The notes beneath the pieces were generated by a model that made no database searches, was not told where the DNA came from, and was given only the letters and a program-made list of their open reading frames with translations. DNA of 7,149 nucleotides from an uncultured Clostridia bacterium (GTDB taxonomy: Bacteria; Bacillota_A; Clostridia; Peptostreptococcales; Anaerovoracaceae): contig CAMCER010000035.1 of NCBI GenBank assembly GCA_945873875.1, positions 1-7,149 of the forward strand, read 5' to 3'. The translations under genes and the position numbers were made by a program. The stretch's first letter is position 1; every line of letters begins with the position of its first letter. Of this stretch, positions 1 through 5,049 are shown in pieces.

Positions 1-1
1 C

Positions 2-847
2 GACCGGTTGGGGCTGCCCCGTTCGGCCGTCACCGCGGTGACCATGCCCGGCTTCGGGACCACCGGAAAGACTTATCAGAACGCTCTCACCATCATGGAG
101 CTTTTAGGCACCACCATACGCGAGATATCCATAAAGGATTCCGTGCTCCAGCACTTCAAAGATATAGGCCACGATGAGAACGTCCACGATGTCACATATG
201 AAAACTCACAGGCAAGAGAAAGGACGCAGATCCTCATGGATATAGCCAACAAAGGCGGCGGCCTGGTGGTAGGAACGGGAGACCTTTCTGAAGAGGCTCT
301 GGGCTGGTGCACCTTCAACGGCGACCACATGTCCATGTACAATGTCAACGCAGGGATCCCCAAGACCCTGCTGAGATTCATAATAGAATGGTTCGTACAG
401 CATAAACTCCGGGGCGAAGACGCAGACAGGAACTTCAGCTTCGATAACCAGAAGCTGGCAGACACTCTGCAGGCGATCCTCGATACTCCTATCTCACCGG
501 AGCTGCTTCCACCGGACGAGACCGGTCAGATAGCTCAGAAGACAGAAGACAATGTAGGGCCCTATGAGCTGCACGACTTCTTCATCTATTACACCATTCG
601 CTGGGGTATGACTCCATACAAGCTGTACTACGCGGCAAGGCATGCCTTTGACGGAGACTATTCGGATGAAACTATAAAGAAATGGCTGAAGATCTTCTAC
701 CAGCGCTTCTTCTCGCAGCAGTTCAAGCGCAACTGCTCACCGGACGGCCCGAAGGTAGGCACTGTCAGCCTTTCAGCCCGCGGCGACTGGAAGATGCCAA
801 GTGATGCGGACGCCACTATCTGGCTGGACGAGATAGATAAACTATAA
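2..847 (+). CDS. nadE: Glutamine-dependent NAD+ synthetase, C-terminal part (5' end outside window)
   Basis: This is the C-terminal ~281 residues of NAD+ synthase, which amidates deamido-NAD+ to NAD+ with ATP in the last cytosolic step of NAD biosynthesis. The frame is open to the left edge, and the TTG at 8 is not a credible start because typical family features already precede and follow it. Family hallmarks visible are the [10 protein letters not shown] segment (about nt 47-76), the [12 protein letters not shown] and [11 protein letters not shown] stretch (about nt 272-346), [12 protein letters not shown] (about nt 548-583), and the C-terminal [13 protein letters not shown] plus [10 protein letters not shown] block (about nt 722-805). 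The ATP-pyrophosphatase SGGxDS loop and the expected N-terminal nitrilase-like glutaminase domain would lie upstream, outside the window. The C-terminal features fit the long (~640 aa) glutamine-dependent form, but the glutaminase domain itself is not seen. No clear terminator follows, so transcription may run into the next gene. Confidence 0.95.
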   Translation, partial: DRLGLPRSAVTAVTMPGFGTTGKTYQNALTIMELLGTTIREISIKDSVLQHFKDIGHDENVHDVTYENSQARERTQILMDIANKGGGLVVGTGDLSEEALGWCTFNGDHMSMYNVNAGIPKTLLRFIIEWFVQHKLRGEDADRNFSFDNQKLADTLQAILDTPISPELLPPDETGQIAQKTEDNVGPYELHDFFIYYTIRWGMTPYKLYYAARHAFDGDYSDETIKKWLKIFYQRFFSQQFKRNCSPDGPKVGTVSLSARGDWKMPSDADATIWLDEIDKL

Positions 848-947
848 ACTGGACTTATCCTTTATGAACATTGTCTTGTTTAAGCAGGCAAGCCGTGTTA
901 GCATGGTCATATGTTAACCCGTGACTGAACTTAGGAGGTCAGCAGAG

Positions 948-1292
948 ATGAATAACGTAATCAAAGAAAAAGTAAGCGGGATCCAGGATGCTCTTAAAGC
1001 CATGATCCACTCAGATGAGACAGGCAGTGGTTTTCAGCAGCTGAAGAAAGCTGTTGCAGACAGGATCCGTGAGACCCAGAATGCCGCGGAAACCATGATG
1101 GGGCTGAAGCAGCTCAACATCAGCGACGACATCCGTGGAAAAATGAAGGAGATCGAGGATGCTACCGAAGTCATGCTGCATCTCAACGATGATAAGGGCA
1201 GCAGGGAGCTAGGAGCGAAGATCCACAATATGATAAAAGAGATCTACGACGCTTACGAAGTAATGGTCTTCCACGAAAAACCGAAAAAATAA
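948..1292 (+). CDS. Small four-repeat helical protein of unknown function
   Basis: A 114-aa protein that I do not recognise. The ATG at 948 is chosen because GGAGG (934-938) sits nine bases upstream; the in-frame GTG at 921 would place that site inside the gene. The protein is charged, lacks any signal peptide or membrane segment, and looks almost entirely alpha-helical. It contains four degenerate copies of one motif, roughly (I/T)-x-(D/N)-A-x-(E/K)-x-M: IQDALKAM (12-19), TQNAAETM (43-50), IEDATEVM (69-76) and IYDAYEVM (99-106), spaced 31, 26 and 30 residues apart. Each copy is preceded by a basic amphipathic stretch and the first three are followed by a short polar linker. This suggests a four-helix or helical-hairpin repeat built by internal duplication. 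It follows nadE by 100 bp in the same direction with no terminator between them. It has no Cys and only three His, so metal binding is not suggested. Function unknown. Confidence 0.8.
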   Translation: MNNVIKEKVSGIQDALKAMIHSDETGSGFQQLKKAVADRIRETQNAAETMMGLKQLNISDDIRGKMKEIEDATEVMLHLNDDKGSRELGAKIHNMIKEIYDAYEVMVFHEKPKK

Positions 1293-1322
1293 ACGCCTGC
1301 AGCCGCTTTACCGGCGCAGGCG
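1283..1322 (-). terminator. Intrinsic terminator of the EFR1-type gene
   Basis: The arms 1294-1300 and 1316-1322 (CGCCTGC/GCAGGCG) and the inner arms 1302-1305 and 1312-1315 (GCCG/CGGC) form an 11-bp GC-rich stem with one bulged A and a 6-base loop. Read on the minus strand the hairpin is followed directly by TTTATTTTTT, the classic U-tract. On the plus strand there is no T-run after the stem, so it should act mainly on the minus-strand gene ending at 1355, although the hairpin also sits just after the plus-strand stop codon. Confidence 0.8.
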
Positions 1323-1354
1323 AGTAAGTGTCTCGGATCATGGGGCAGGGCGCA

Positions 1355-2194
1355 TCAGATGAACCACGCGTTCTCTGCGCGCCTTTTACCGAACCTGTTT
1401 TCAAGATCCGTTATATGATATATCTGCATCTCATCATCGAAGTATTTCGCGTTCTTCGGACATTTTTTGATGCAGGCGCAGCACTTCATGCATATCCCTT
1501 CCACTGTCTTATAGTCCTCAAAGCTTATGGAGCCCAGAGGACAAAGCTCCGCGCACTTTCCGCATTTGTCACATTTATCATCATCCGTCTCAGGCTTTAC
1601 TTTACGTATATCTATAGGGCCGCCTTCAGCATCTCTGGGTATGTAGTAAGGACCCGGAGGGTCATTGCCGTCTACCTGAACAGGTGTAAAGTCTTCGGGG
1701 AAAGCTCCCTCTTTTTCTGTCTCAGCATACTTTGAAGCGGCTTTTTCGATAAAGCTGTCTGCTTCTTTCATGTCTTCCACATCCGGACGTCCCGCACCCA
1801 GTTTCGTGGACATGGAATGCTCCGCAGCGCATGCCGCCCCTGCAAAGGTGTGGAATCCGTCATTTTCCATGATGTTCCGAAGCTCTGTCAGAGCATCGTC
1901 AAAAGCCCTGCACCCGTACATCACCACCGGGATGCCCAGTGCACCGCCGCCTTTTAATGTATCCAGATATTTCAGAAGAAGATTCGGCACCCTTCCCGCG
2001 ATGACCGGTGTGCCCAGCACGACTATATCATCTTCCGTATATACCGCCGGCTCCTTTCTTGCCGCCGGCACAGTAAAATCAAAGCTTCTGAACTCTGCTC
2101 CGATCTTTTCAGCCAGTCCTTCTGCTATATGCTTCGTCATTTTTTCAGTGGTGCCTGTGCCGCTGAAATACATAGCCCATACTGTTTTGCTCAT
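1355..2194 (-). CDS. EFR1-type flavodoxin/2[4Fe-4S] ferredoxin fusion protein
   Basis: A 279-aa two-domain redox protein, probably cytosolic. Residues 1-~160 look like a flavodoxin fold: a hydrophobic first strand leads into SGTGTTEKM (11-19), which matches the FMN phosphate-binding loop, and later strands include DDIVVLGTPV (55-64) and GIPVVMYG (87-94). Residues ~205-250 hold two ferredoxin motifs, CDKCGKCAELCP (Cys 208, 211, 214, 218) and CMKCCACIKKCP (Cys 235, 238, 241, 245), which should bind two [4Fe-4S] clusters. The second motif carries an extra Cys239. The architecture matches the EFR1 family of anaerobic Firmicutes, whose partners are mostly undefined; an electron-transfer role is inferred from the cofactors. 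The ATG at 2194 is the only standard in-frame start after the upstream stop, but the nearest good Shine-Dalgarno (AAAGGAG, 2224-2230) lies 29 bases away, beyond a small hairpin. Confidence 0.9.
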   Translation of the reverse strand: MSKTVWAMYFSGTGTTEKMTKHIAEGLAEKIGAEFRSFDFTVPAARKEPAVYTEDDIVVLGTPVIAGRVPNLLLKYLDTLKGGGALGIPVVMYGCRAFDDALTELRNIMENDGFHTFAGAACAAEHSMSTKLGAGRPDVEDMKEADSFIEKAASKYAETEKEGAFPEDFTPVQVDGNDPPGPYYIPRDAEGGPIDIRKVKPETDDDKCDKCGKCAELCPLGSISFEDYKTVEGICMKCCACIKKCPKNAKYFDDEMQIYHITDLENRFGKRRAENAWFI

Positions 2195-2205
2195 ATTCCA
2201 TAACG

Positions 2206-2219
2206 CCGCCTGCAGGCGG
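2206..2219 (-). promoter_or_regulatory. Palindrome in the EFR1 leader between the ribosome binding site and start codon
   Basis: A perfect 14-bp palindrome (CCGCCTGCAGGCGG) lies between AAAGGAG (2224-2230) and the ATG at 2194 on the minus strand. As RNA it can form a five-bp GC stem with a UGCA loop. Folding would shorten the effective 29-base spacing to about 15, still longer than usual. It may tune translation, or it may be incidental. Confidence 0.4.
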
Positions 2220-2235
2220 GCTTCTCCTTTCAGTT

Positions 2236-2293
2236 ATCATATGCAGTGTCATTTCTTTGTCTAGATATTAACACACCTTAAAGGGTATATCCA
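2236..2293 (-). promoter_or_regulatory. Candidate promoter region of the EFR1-type gene
   Basis: Two sigma-70-like candidates are readable on the minus strand. One is TGGATA (2288-2293) and TAATAT (2265-2270) with a 17-base spacer. The other is TAGACA (2258-2263) and TATGAT (2236-2241) with a 16-base spacer. The second has the better boxes but would start transcription almost at the ribosome binding site (2224-2230), so the first fits the gene layout better. No operator is convincing here. Confidence 0.35.
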
Positions 2294-2351
2294 CAGCCTT
2301 TGCCCGTGCAGGGGGGATAAATGACGCATCCTGTTTCACAGACATCAGGAC

Positions 2352-2380
2352 TTGCAGTGCTTCCGTTTATCTTATATACT
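2352..2380 (+). promoter_or_regulatory. Probable tRNA-Gly promoter
   Basis: TTGCAG (2352-2357) is followed after exactly 17 bases by TATACT (2375-2380, 5 of 6 to consensus). It would start transcription about 39 bases before the tRNA. The -35 box is weak, but the AT-rich -10 region stands out in an otherwise gene-free stretch. The 2294-2351 segment shows nothing else I can identify. Confidence 0.5.
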
Positions 2381-2425
2381 TTATATCAGCCGGCGATCAG
2401 ATCGACCAGTTCGGCAGGATCATAT

Positions 2426-2499
2426 GCGGATGTGGTACAATGGCAGCATTCCGGCTTCCCAAGCCGGCGACGCGGGTTCGATTCCCGTCATCCGCTCCA
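2426..2499 (+). tRNA. tRNA-Gly(CCC)
   Basis: A 74-nt tRNA with encoded CCA. The acceptor arms are GCGGATG (2426-2432) and CATCCGC (2489-2495), with discriminator T2496 and CCA at 2497-2499. The anticodon stem CCGGC/GCCGG (2451-2455 and 2463-2467) encloses the loop TTCCCAA, placing the anticodon CCC at 2458-2460, which reads GGG glycine codons. The T-arm carries the invariant GGTTCGATTCC (2474-2484). It is a single gene with its own promoter and terminator and no adjacent tRNAs. Confidence 0.95.
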
Positions 2500-2500
2500 T

Positions 2501-2534
2501 AAAAAAAGAGGCTTTCCGCCTCTTTATTTTTTTT
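2501..2534. terminator. Bidirectional intrinsic terminator between tRNA-Gly and the TetR gene
   Basis: Arms AAAGAGGC (2505-2512) and GCCTCTTT (2518-2525) form an 8-bp stem with a 5-base loop. On the plus strand an eight-T run (2527-2534) follows and ends the tRNA transcript. On the minus strand the A-run 2501-2507 gives a U-tract, so the same hairpin can end the TetR transcript, whose stop codon is at 2551. Confidence 0.85.
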
Positions 2535-2550
2535 ATATATCATATTTCTG

Positions 2551-3120
2551 TCATTCTCTGCTCTCTATGAACCGCCCGGCTATATATTCGAAGGATCCTC
2601 CGAAAACGTTCTCGCTCCACGCAGCAACTTTAGCAGGATCATCTTCCATGTCCTTTTCAATGAACATGCGGAATATCCCCACGAAGGACATGCTGCATAC
2701 TTTCGTTATGAAAATCCTTTCCTCTTCTTTGAGTTTCTCGGTGCCTTCTCTGAAGAACTGGCTCATGTATTTGCTGACGATATCATCGGTGTACTCTCTC
2801 AGAAGCTCCATGAAATCTGCCTTGTAGGAGGAATTGTAGATGTTATCGACCCACACCTTGTATTTCCTGCAGTATTTCAGGATACTCTCCAGCTGTTTCG
2901 GCCAGCTGTGGTACAGGTTCCCGCCGGGTATTATCCTGTCCAGCTTGCTCCTTACGATATGTCTGTACAGTTCGCCCAGATCTCTGAAGTGGTAATAAAA
3001 TGACTGCCTGTTTACTCCGGCTTTCTCACATATAGCAATTACCGTGACCTTGTCTATCGACTGGGTCCTCAGCATTTTAGCAAAAGCGATGGATATTTTC
3101 TGGTCTGCCCACCGTGCCAT
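2551..3120 (-). CDS. TetR/AcrR-family transcriptional regulator (DhaS-like)
   Basis: A 189-aa one-component regulator. The N-terminal ~50 residues are a TetR DNA-binding domain: a helical start with AFAKML (12-17), then TVIAICEKAGVNRQSFYYHF (26-45), which is the helix-turn-helix with the signature RQSFYYHF. The rest is a helical ligand-binding and dimerisation domain. Its pattern resembles TetR proteins of the DhaS type, with conserved YKVWVDNIYNS (87-97) and a late FVGIFRMFIEKDME segment. The ligand is unknown. AAGGAGG (3128-3134) lies seven bases before the ATG. A near-consensus promoter lies upstream, and the gene is divergent from a small gene at 3352 across a 231-bp region, the usual arrangement for a repressor controlling itself and its neighbour. 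Its terminator is the shared hairpin at 2501-2534. Confidence 0.92.
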   Translation of the reverse strand: MARWADQKISIAFAKMLRTQSIDKVTVIAICEKAGVNRQSFYYHFRDLGELYRHIVRSKLDRIIPGGNLYHSWPKQLESILKYCRKYKVWVDNIYNSSYKADFMELLREYTDDIVSKYMSQFFREGTEKLKEEERIFITKVCSMSFVGIFRMFIEKDMEDDPAKVAAWSENVFGGSFEYIAGRFIESRE

Positions 3121-3184
3121 CGAAACACCTCCTTAGCAAGTCATCCCTCGTTCTCTCTCTCGGTTTCTTTCCTCTTTTTTTCTG

Positions 3185-3213
3185 ATTTTATTACAAAAGT
3201 CAGAGAATGTCAA
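3185..3213 (-). promoter_or_regulatory. Strong promoter of the TetR gene
   Basis: On the minus strand a perfect TTGACA (3208-3213) is followed after 17 bases by TAAAAT (3185-3190, 5 of 6). Transcription should start near 3178, giving a purine-rich leader of about 58 bases that ends in the AAGGAGG ribosome binding site. Confidence 0.7.
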
Positions 3214-3254
3214 AATATGTTAACTATGTTTTTTAAACCGGGTTTTTTTTATGC

Positions 3255-3284
3255 GTTTGACAACTCCCCTGCAGGTTGTTAAAC
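3255..3284. promoter_or_regulatory. Candidate TetR operator (inverted repeat over the promoter)
   Basis: GTTTGACAAC (3255-3264) and GTTGTTAAAC (3275-3284) are inverted copies matching at 9 of 10 positions with a 10-base spacer. The arms cover the -35 and most of the -10 of the promoter at 3257-3285, so a bound dimer would block RNA polymerase. The divergent TetR gene begins 135 bp away and is the obvious candidate binder. Part of the symmetry could come from the promoter boxes themselves. Confidence 0.5.
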
Positions 3285-3285
3285 T
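3257..3285 (+). promoter_or_regulatory. Promoter of the small uncharacterised gene at 3352
   Basis: A perfect TTGACA (3257-3262) is separated by 17 bases from TAAACT (3280-3285, 4 of 6). Transcription would start near 3292, about 60 bases before the ATG at 3352. Both boxes lie in or next to the arms of an inverted repeat, which suggests repression. Confidence 0.6.
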
Positions 3286-3351
3286 TTATCTGAAGTCCGG
3301 TATCCTCCGGAATTTTTACTGAATAGCAGAAACATAAGAAAGGAACTGAAA

Positions 3352-3675
3352 ATGAGATATATAGGTTTTTACAAGGAAATGAAAACGACACTGGCAGATA
3401 ACGGAAGCATACAGGACGCCGTAGTAGATGAGATAAACTACGACAGAGAAAAGATCGTGCGCTATCTCAAGGACGGCGGACGCGAAGTAGCCTACGGCGG
3501 CACACGTGCATACGACCTGTTCACAGGCGAAGAGATCTCTCCGGGATTCTCTCTCATGTCAGACGGTGTCTTCGGCTGGAGATCCGACCTTATCTATCAT
3601 ATAGAGCACTATAACATAGACCTGCCTAAGGACTTTATCCTTCATGTCGACCTGAAAGGCAAGAACCAGATCTGA
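3352..3675 (+). CDS. Uncharacterised 107-aa protein
   Basis: A small acidic soluble protein with no signal peptide or membrane segment; I cannot assign a function. AAAGGA (3339-3344) precedes the ATG by seven bases. The C-terminal half has a family-like block, SDGVFGWRSDLIYHIEHYN followed by LPKDF (about 70-95), rich in aromatic residues. From memory this resembles the end of small uncharacterised proteins of gut Clostridia, which is unverified. The N-terminal part contains a Gly-rich stretch, KDGGREVAYGG (40-50). It has its own promoter under a putative operator, divergent from the TetR gene. Codon use and base composition match the neighbours, so it looks native. Its former terminator, 7 bp after the stop, has been split by the insertion sequence. 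Confidence 0.75.
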   Translation: MRYIGFYKEMKTTLADNGSIQDAVVDEINYDREKIVRYLKDGGREVAYGGTRAYDLFTGEEISPGFSLMSDGVFGWRSDLIYHIEHYNIDLPKDFILHVDLKGKNQI

Positions 3676-3688
3676 TAAAAAGGCCGCC

Positions 3689-3699
3689 GGTCATTTGCC
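3689..3699. repeat. Left copy of the 11-bp target-site direct repeat
   Basis: GGTCATTTGCC directly abuts the left end of the IS and is repeated without mismatch at 5039-5049. Because CC/GG could be counted as part of the IS ends, the true duplication may be 7 to 11 bp. Its core TCATTTG is exactly the loop of the reconstructed terminator. Confidence 0.85.
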
Positions 3700-3724
3700 T
3701 GAACTAGTAAGATGAAAGTAGACA
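3700..3724. repeat. Left terminal inverted repeat (IRL) of the IS
   Basis: Matches the reverse complement of 5014-5038 at 21 of 25 positions without gaps: TGAACTAGT is identical, then five mostly different bases, then GAAAGTAGACA identical. With the ambiguous flanking CC, the repeat could be 27 bp. This is the expected transposase binding and cleavage site. Confidence 0.9.
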
Positions 3725-3747
3725 TGTTAAAAAAGCATGTCTACTTT
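3715..3747 (+). terminator. Hairpin just inside the left IS end
   Basis: AAAGTAGACATG (3715-3726) and CATGTCTACTTT (3736-3747) form a perfect 12-bp stem with a 9-base loop, followed by TCTTATG. Part of the terminal repeat forms one arm. It lies upstream of OrfA and faces transcription entering from the gene at 3352, so it could terminate or trap read-through that would otherwise switch on the transposase. The U-tail is short, so termination efficiency is uncertain. Confidence 0.55.
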
Positions 3748-3781
3748 TCTTATGCTAGGATTTATGTAAGGAGGTGGTTTT

Positions 3782-4153
3782 ATGGCAAGGCCAAAAGGAG
3801 GCAAAAACAGGAGCTGGTCTAAGGAGGAGAAGCTCCGAATAGTCAAAAGATATTTTGATGACCACATTGGTCGAAAGACTTTAGCTAAAGAAGAAAATAT
3901 ATCTTCAGGAATGATTTGGAATTGGATCCAAAAGTATCGGTTTGGGGGAGAAGCTGCTCTTGAAAACGAGAAGAAGACAGGCAATAAGTTCTCTGCACTA
4001 CACACGAGCAAGTCTTTATCTGTTGAAGAGCGTCAGCGATTGATCATAGAAAAACAGCAAATCGAGATTGAACGATTAAAAAAAGGATACATAGTGAAAG
4101 GAGTTGGTGCCGGCAAGGAATTCGTTACTTTAAAAGATCTGAATACGAAATAA
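3782..4153 (+). CDS. IS3-family transposase OrfA (helix-turn-helix subunit)
   Basis: A 123-aa DNA-binding subunit of the transposase. Residues ~15-50 form the helix-turn-helix (SKEEKLRIVKRYF, then KTLAKEENISSGMIWNWIQKY in two adjacent helices). Residues ~80-101 form a short coiled coil (VEERQRLIIEKQQIEIERLKK), the zipper-like region used for multimerisation in IS3 elements. AAGGAGGT (3768-3775) lies six bases before the ATG. The 3' end overlaps the OrfB frame from 4072, and the slippery A7 at 4078-4084 lies near the end of the coiled coil. The zero-frame tail after it (GYIVKGVGAGKEFVTL) is itself typical of OrfA products. OrfA alone often acts as an inhibitor in this family. Confidence 0.92.
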   Translation: MARPKGGKNRSWSKEEKLRIVKRYFDDHIGRKTLAKEENISSGMIWNWIQKYRFGGEAALENEKKTGNKFSALHTSKSLSVEERQRLIIEKQQIEIERLKKGYIVKGVGAGKEFVTLKDLNTK

Positions 4154-5004
4154 TAGATAAGTTGAGATCAGAATATCCCGTCGCCGAACTATGCCGGATA
4201 ATGGATGTCAATCGGTCCGGCTACTACAAGTGGAAAGCAAGGAAAGGCCACAAGAATAGATATGAGCAGGATCGAGATCTGCTTACTGAATTACTTAGGG
4301 AAGTTCACGACAGACACAGATCATACGGGTACCATAGGCTTGCTACAGTAGTAAGGAATGAGACAGGATGGCTGTTTTCAGACAATCTGGCACACAAATG
4401 CTGTAAATTCGCAGGCATAAAAGCTAGAGTCAAGCACTATCGGTGGAAGTCTCCTAAAGGAGAAAGCAAAGTGTTTCCGAACCTGGTGTGGAATCATTGG
4501 GAAGTCGGTGAACCGCTGAGGCTGGTGTCATCGGACATGATGGTCATGTCCCATAAGGGCCGAAAGTTTGAATGGACATATATGCTTGATGCATTCAACA
4601 ATGAGATCATTTCCAGCCACATTAGCTTTCGTCAGGGAGACAACAAACCGTATTTCAGATGCCTGAATGACTTAATAGAAAAAACGAAGGAACAGGAGAA
4701 TCCCGTCATTTTGCACACCGACCAAGGATCCGTCTATTCCTCCGCAGCATTCTTTGATGCCCATAGAAATTATAACATACTGCGATCCATGTCACGAGTA
4801 GCAACGCCAACCGACAATTCAAAGATAGAGGCGATAAACGGTTGGATCAAAGCAGAAATGTATTCTGAAGGTTGGCATAGACGTTATGACACAGCTGAAG
4901 ATATGGTTAAGGCATTCGTGGACTATTACAACAATGAGCGTCCTGCTTATGCTCTCAACTACAAAAGCCCACTTCAGTTCAAAACTGAAATGGGCTTCGT
5001 GTAG
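4072..5004 (+). CDS. IS3-family transposase OrfB (DDE integrase domain), made as an OrfAB fusion
   Basis: The catalytic part of the transposase. The frame opens at 4072 with no ribosome binding site. The first usable in-frame codon is a poor TTG at 4162, so expression by -1 frameshift from OrfA is favoured. Numbered from 4162: an HTH_21-like segment at 1-~60 (ELCRIMDVNRSGYYKWK; HRSYGYHRL), then an RNase H-fold integrase core. The catalytic triad is D125 (SSDMMVM), D187 (HTDQGSVYSS) and E223 (NSKIEAINGW), with 35 residues between the last two, i.e. DD35E. The C-terminal YYNNERPAYALNYKSPLQF is the standard IS3 ending. No frameshift or stop interrupts it, so the enzyme looks functional. Confidence 0.93.
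   Translation, partial: TIKKRIHSERSWCRQGIRYFKRSEYEIIDKLRSEYPVAELCRIMDVNRSGYYKWKARKGHKNRYEQDRDLLTELLREVHDRHRSYGYHRLATVVRNETGWLFSDNLAHKCCKFAGIKARVKHYRWKSPKGESKVFPNLVWNHWEVGEPLRLVSSDMMVMSHKGRKFEWTYMLDAFNNEIISSHISFRQGDNKPYFRCLNDLIEKTKEQENPVILHTDQGSVYSSAAFFDAHRNYNILRSMSRVATPTDNSKIEAINGWIKAEMYSEGWHRRYDTAEDMVKAFVDYYNNERPAYALNYKSPLQFKTEMGFV
4078..4084 (+). promoter_or_regulatory. A7 slippery site for -1 frameshifting between OrfA and OrfB
   Basis: Seven A's are read as A-AAA-AAA in the OrfA frame (Lys-Lys), followed by GG. The OrfB frame is open from 4072, so a -1 slip here joins the frames without a stop and yields a fused OrfAB of about 407 aa (101 residues from OrfA plus 306). This is the standard IS3 mechanism. 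RNA polymerase slippage on the A-run is an alternative. Confidence 0.8.
4965..4997. terminator. Hairpin at the 3' end of OrfB, inside the right IS end
   Basis: Arms AAGCCCA/TGGGCTT (4965-4971 and 4991-4997) and TTCAGTT/AACTGAA (4973-4979 and 4983-4989) make a 14-bp stem with one C/A mismatch and a CAA loop, within the last codons of OrfB. On the minus strand the stem is followed directly by TTTTGT, so it faces read-through from the ligase gene. On the plus strand a T5 run appears only eight bases later, so plus-strand termination is less certain. Confidence 0.55.
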
Positions 5005-5013
5005 CTTTTTAAC

Positions 5014-5038
5014 TGTCTACTTTCTGTTGACTAGTTCA
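5014..5038. repeat. Right terminal inverted repeat (IRR) of the IS
   Basis: Reverse complement of the left repeat at 21 of 25 positions, ending ACTAGTTCA. It begins nine bases after the OrfB stop codon. Confidence 0.9.
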
Positions 5039-5049
5039 GGTCATTTGCC
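5039..5049. repeat. Right copy of the 11-bp target-site direct repeat
   Basis: GGTCATTTGCC directly follows the right IS end and is identical to 3689-3699. It includes the ligase stop codon (TCA at 5041-5043 on the plus strand), so the ligase reading frame is preserved. The perfect match suggests recent insertion. Confidence 0.85.

Larger units (their letters stand above)
3700..5038 (+). mobile_element. Complete IS3-family insertion sequence, 1339 bp
   Basis: The element is bounded by 25-bp imperfect inverted repeats (21 of 25 identical) beginning TGAACTAGT and ending ACTAGTTCA, with the TG...CA tips typical of the IS3 family. It is flanked by perfect 11-bp direct repeats. It carries OrfA and OrfB in the -1 relation with an A7 slippery site and an intact DD35E catalytic triad, so it looks active. 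It is visibly richer in A+T than the host genes. Hairpins lie just inside both ends. It sits between the convergent genes at 3352 and 5041 and breaks neither reading frame. I cannot name the IS. Confidence 0.93.

Noticed and set aside
870..915. Separate promoter for the small repeat-protein gene
   Set aside because: Only weak boxes are found (TTGTTT at 876-881 and TAGCAT at 899-904); read-through from nadE explains expression equally well.
921..947. GTG at 921 as the start of the small repeat protein
   Set aside because: GGAGG at 934-938 would then lie inside the gene, and it is ideally placed for the ATG at 948.
1328..1735. Plus-strand open frame opposite the ferredoxin domain of the EFR1-type gene
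   Set aside because: Antisense to conserved cysteine motifs; the apparent hydrophobic stretches come from the complement of the real gene.
2264..2292. Imperfect palindrome upstream of the EFR1 gene as a Fur or redox-regulator box
   Set aside because: Symmetry is only partial (about 8 of 12 in the core) and does not match a known box well enough.
3132..3150. Four-codon leader peptide (ATG ACT TGC TAA, minus strand) before the TetR gene
   Set aside because: The purines before it abut the ATG too closely for a ribosome binding site, and no attenuator structure follows.
3226..3250. Intrinsic terminator at AAACCGGGTTT followed by eight T's
   Set aside because: The complementary arms leave almost no loop, so a stable hairpin cannot form; the region is better explained as AT-rich promoter DNA.
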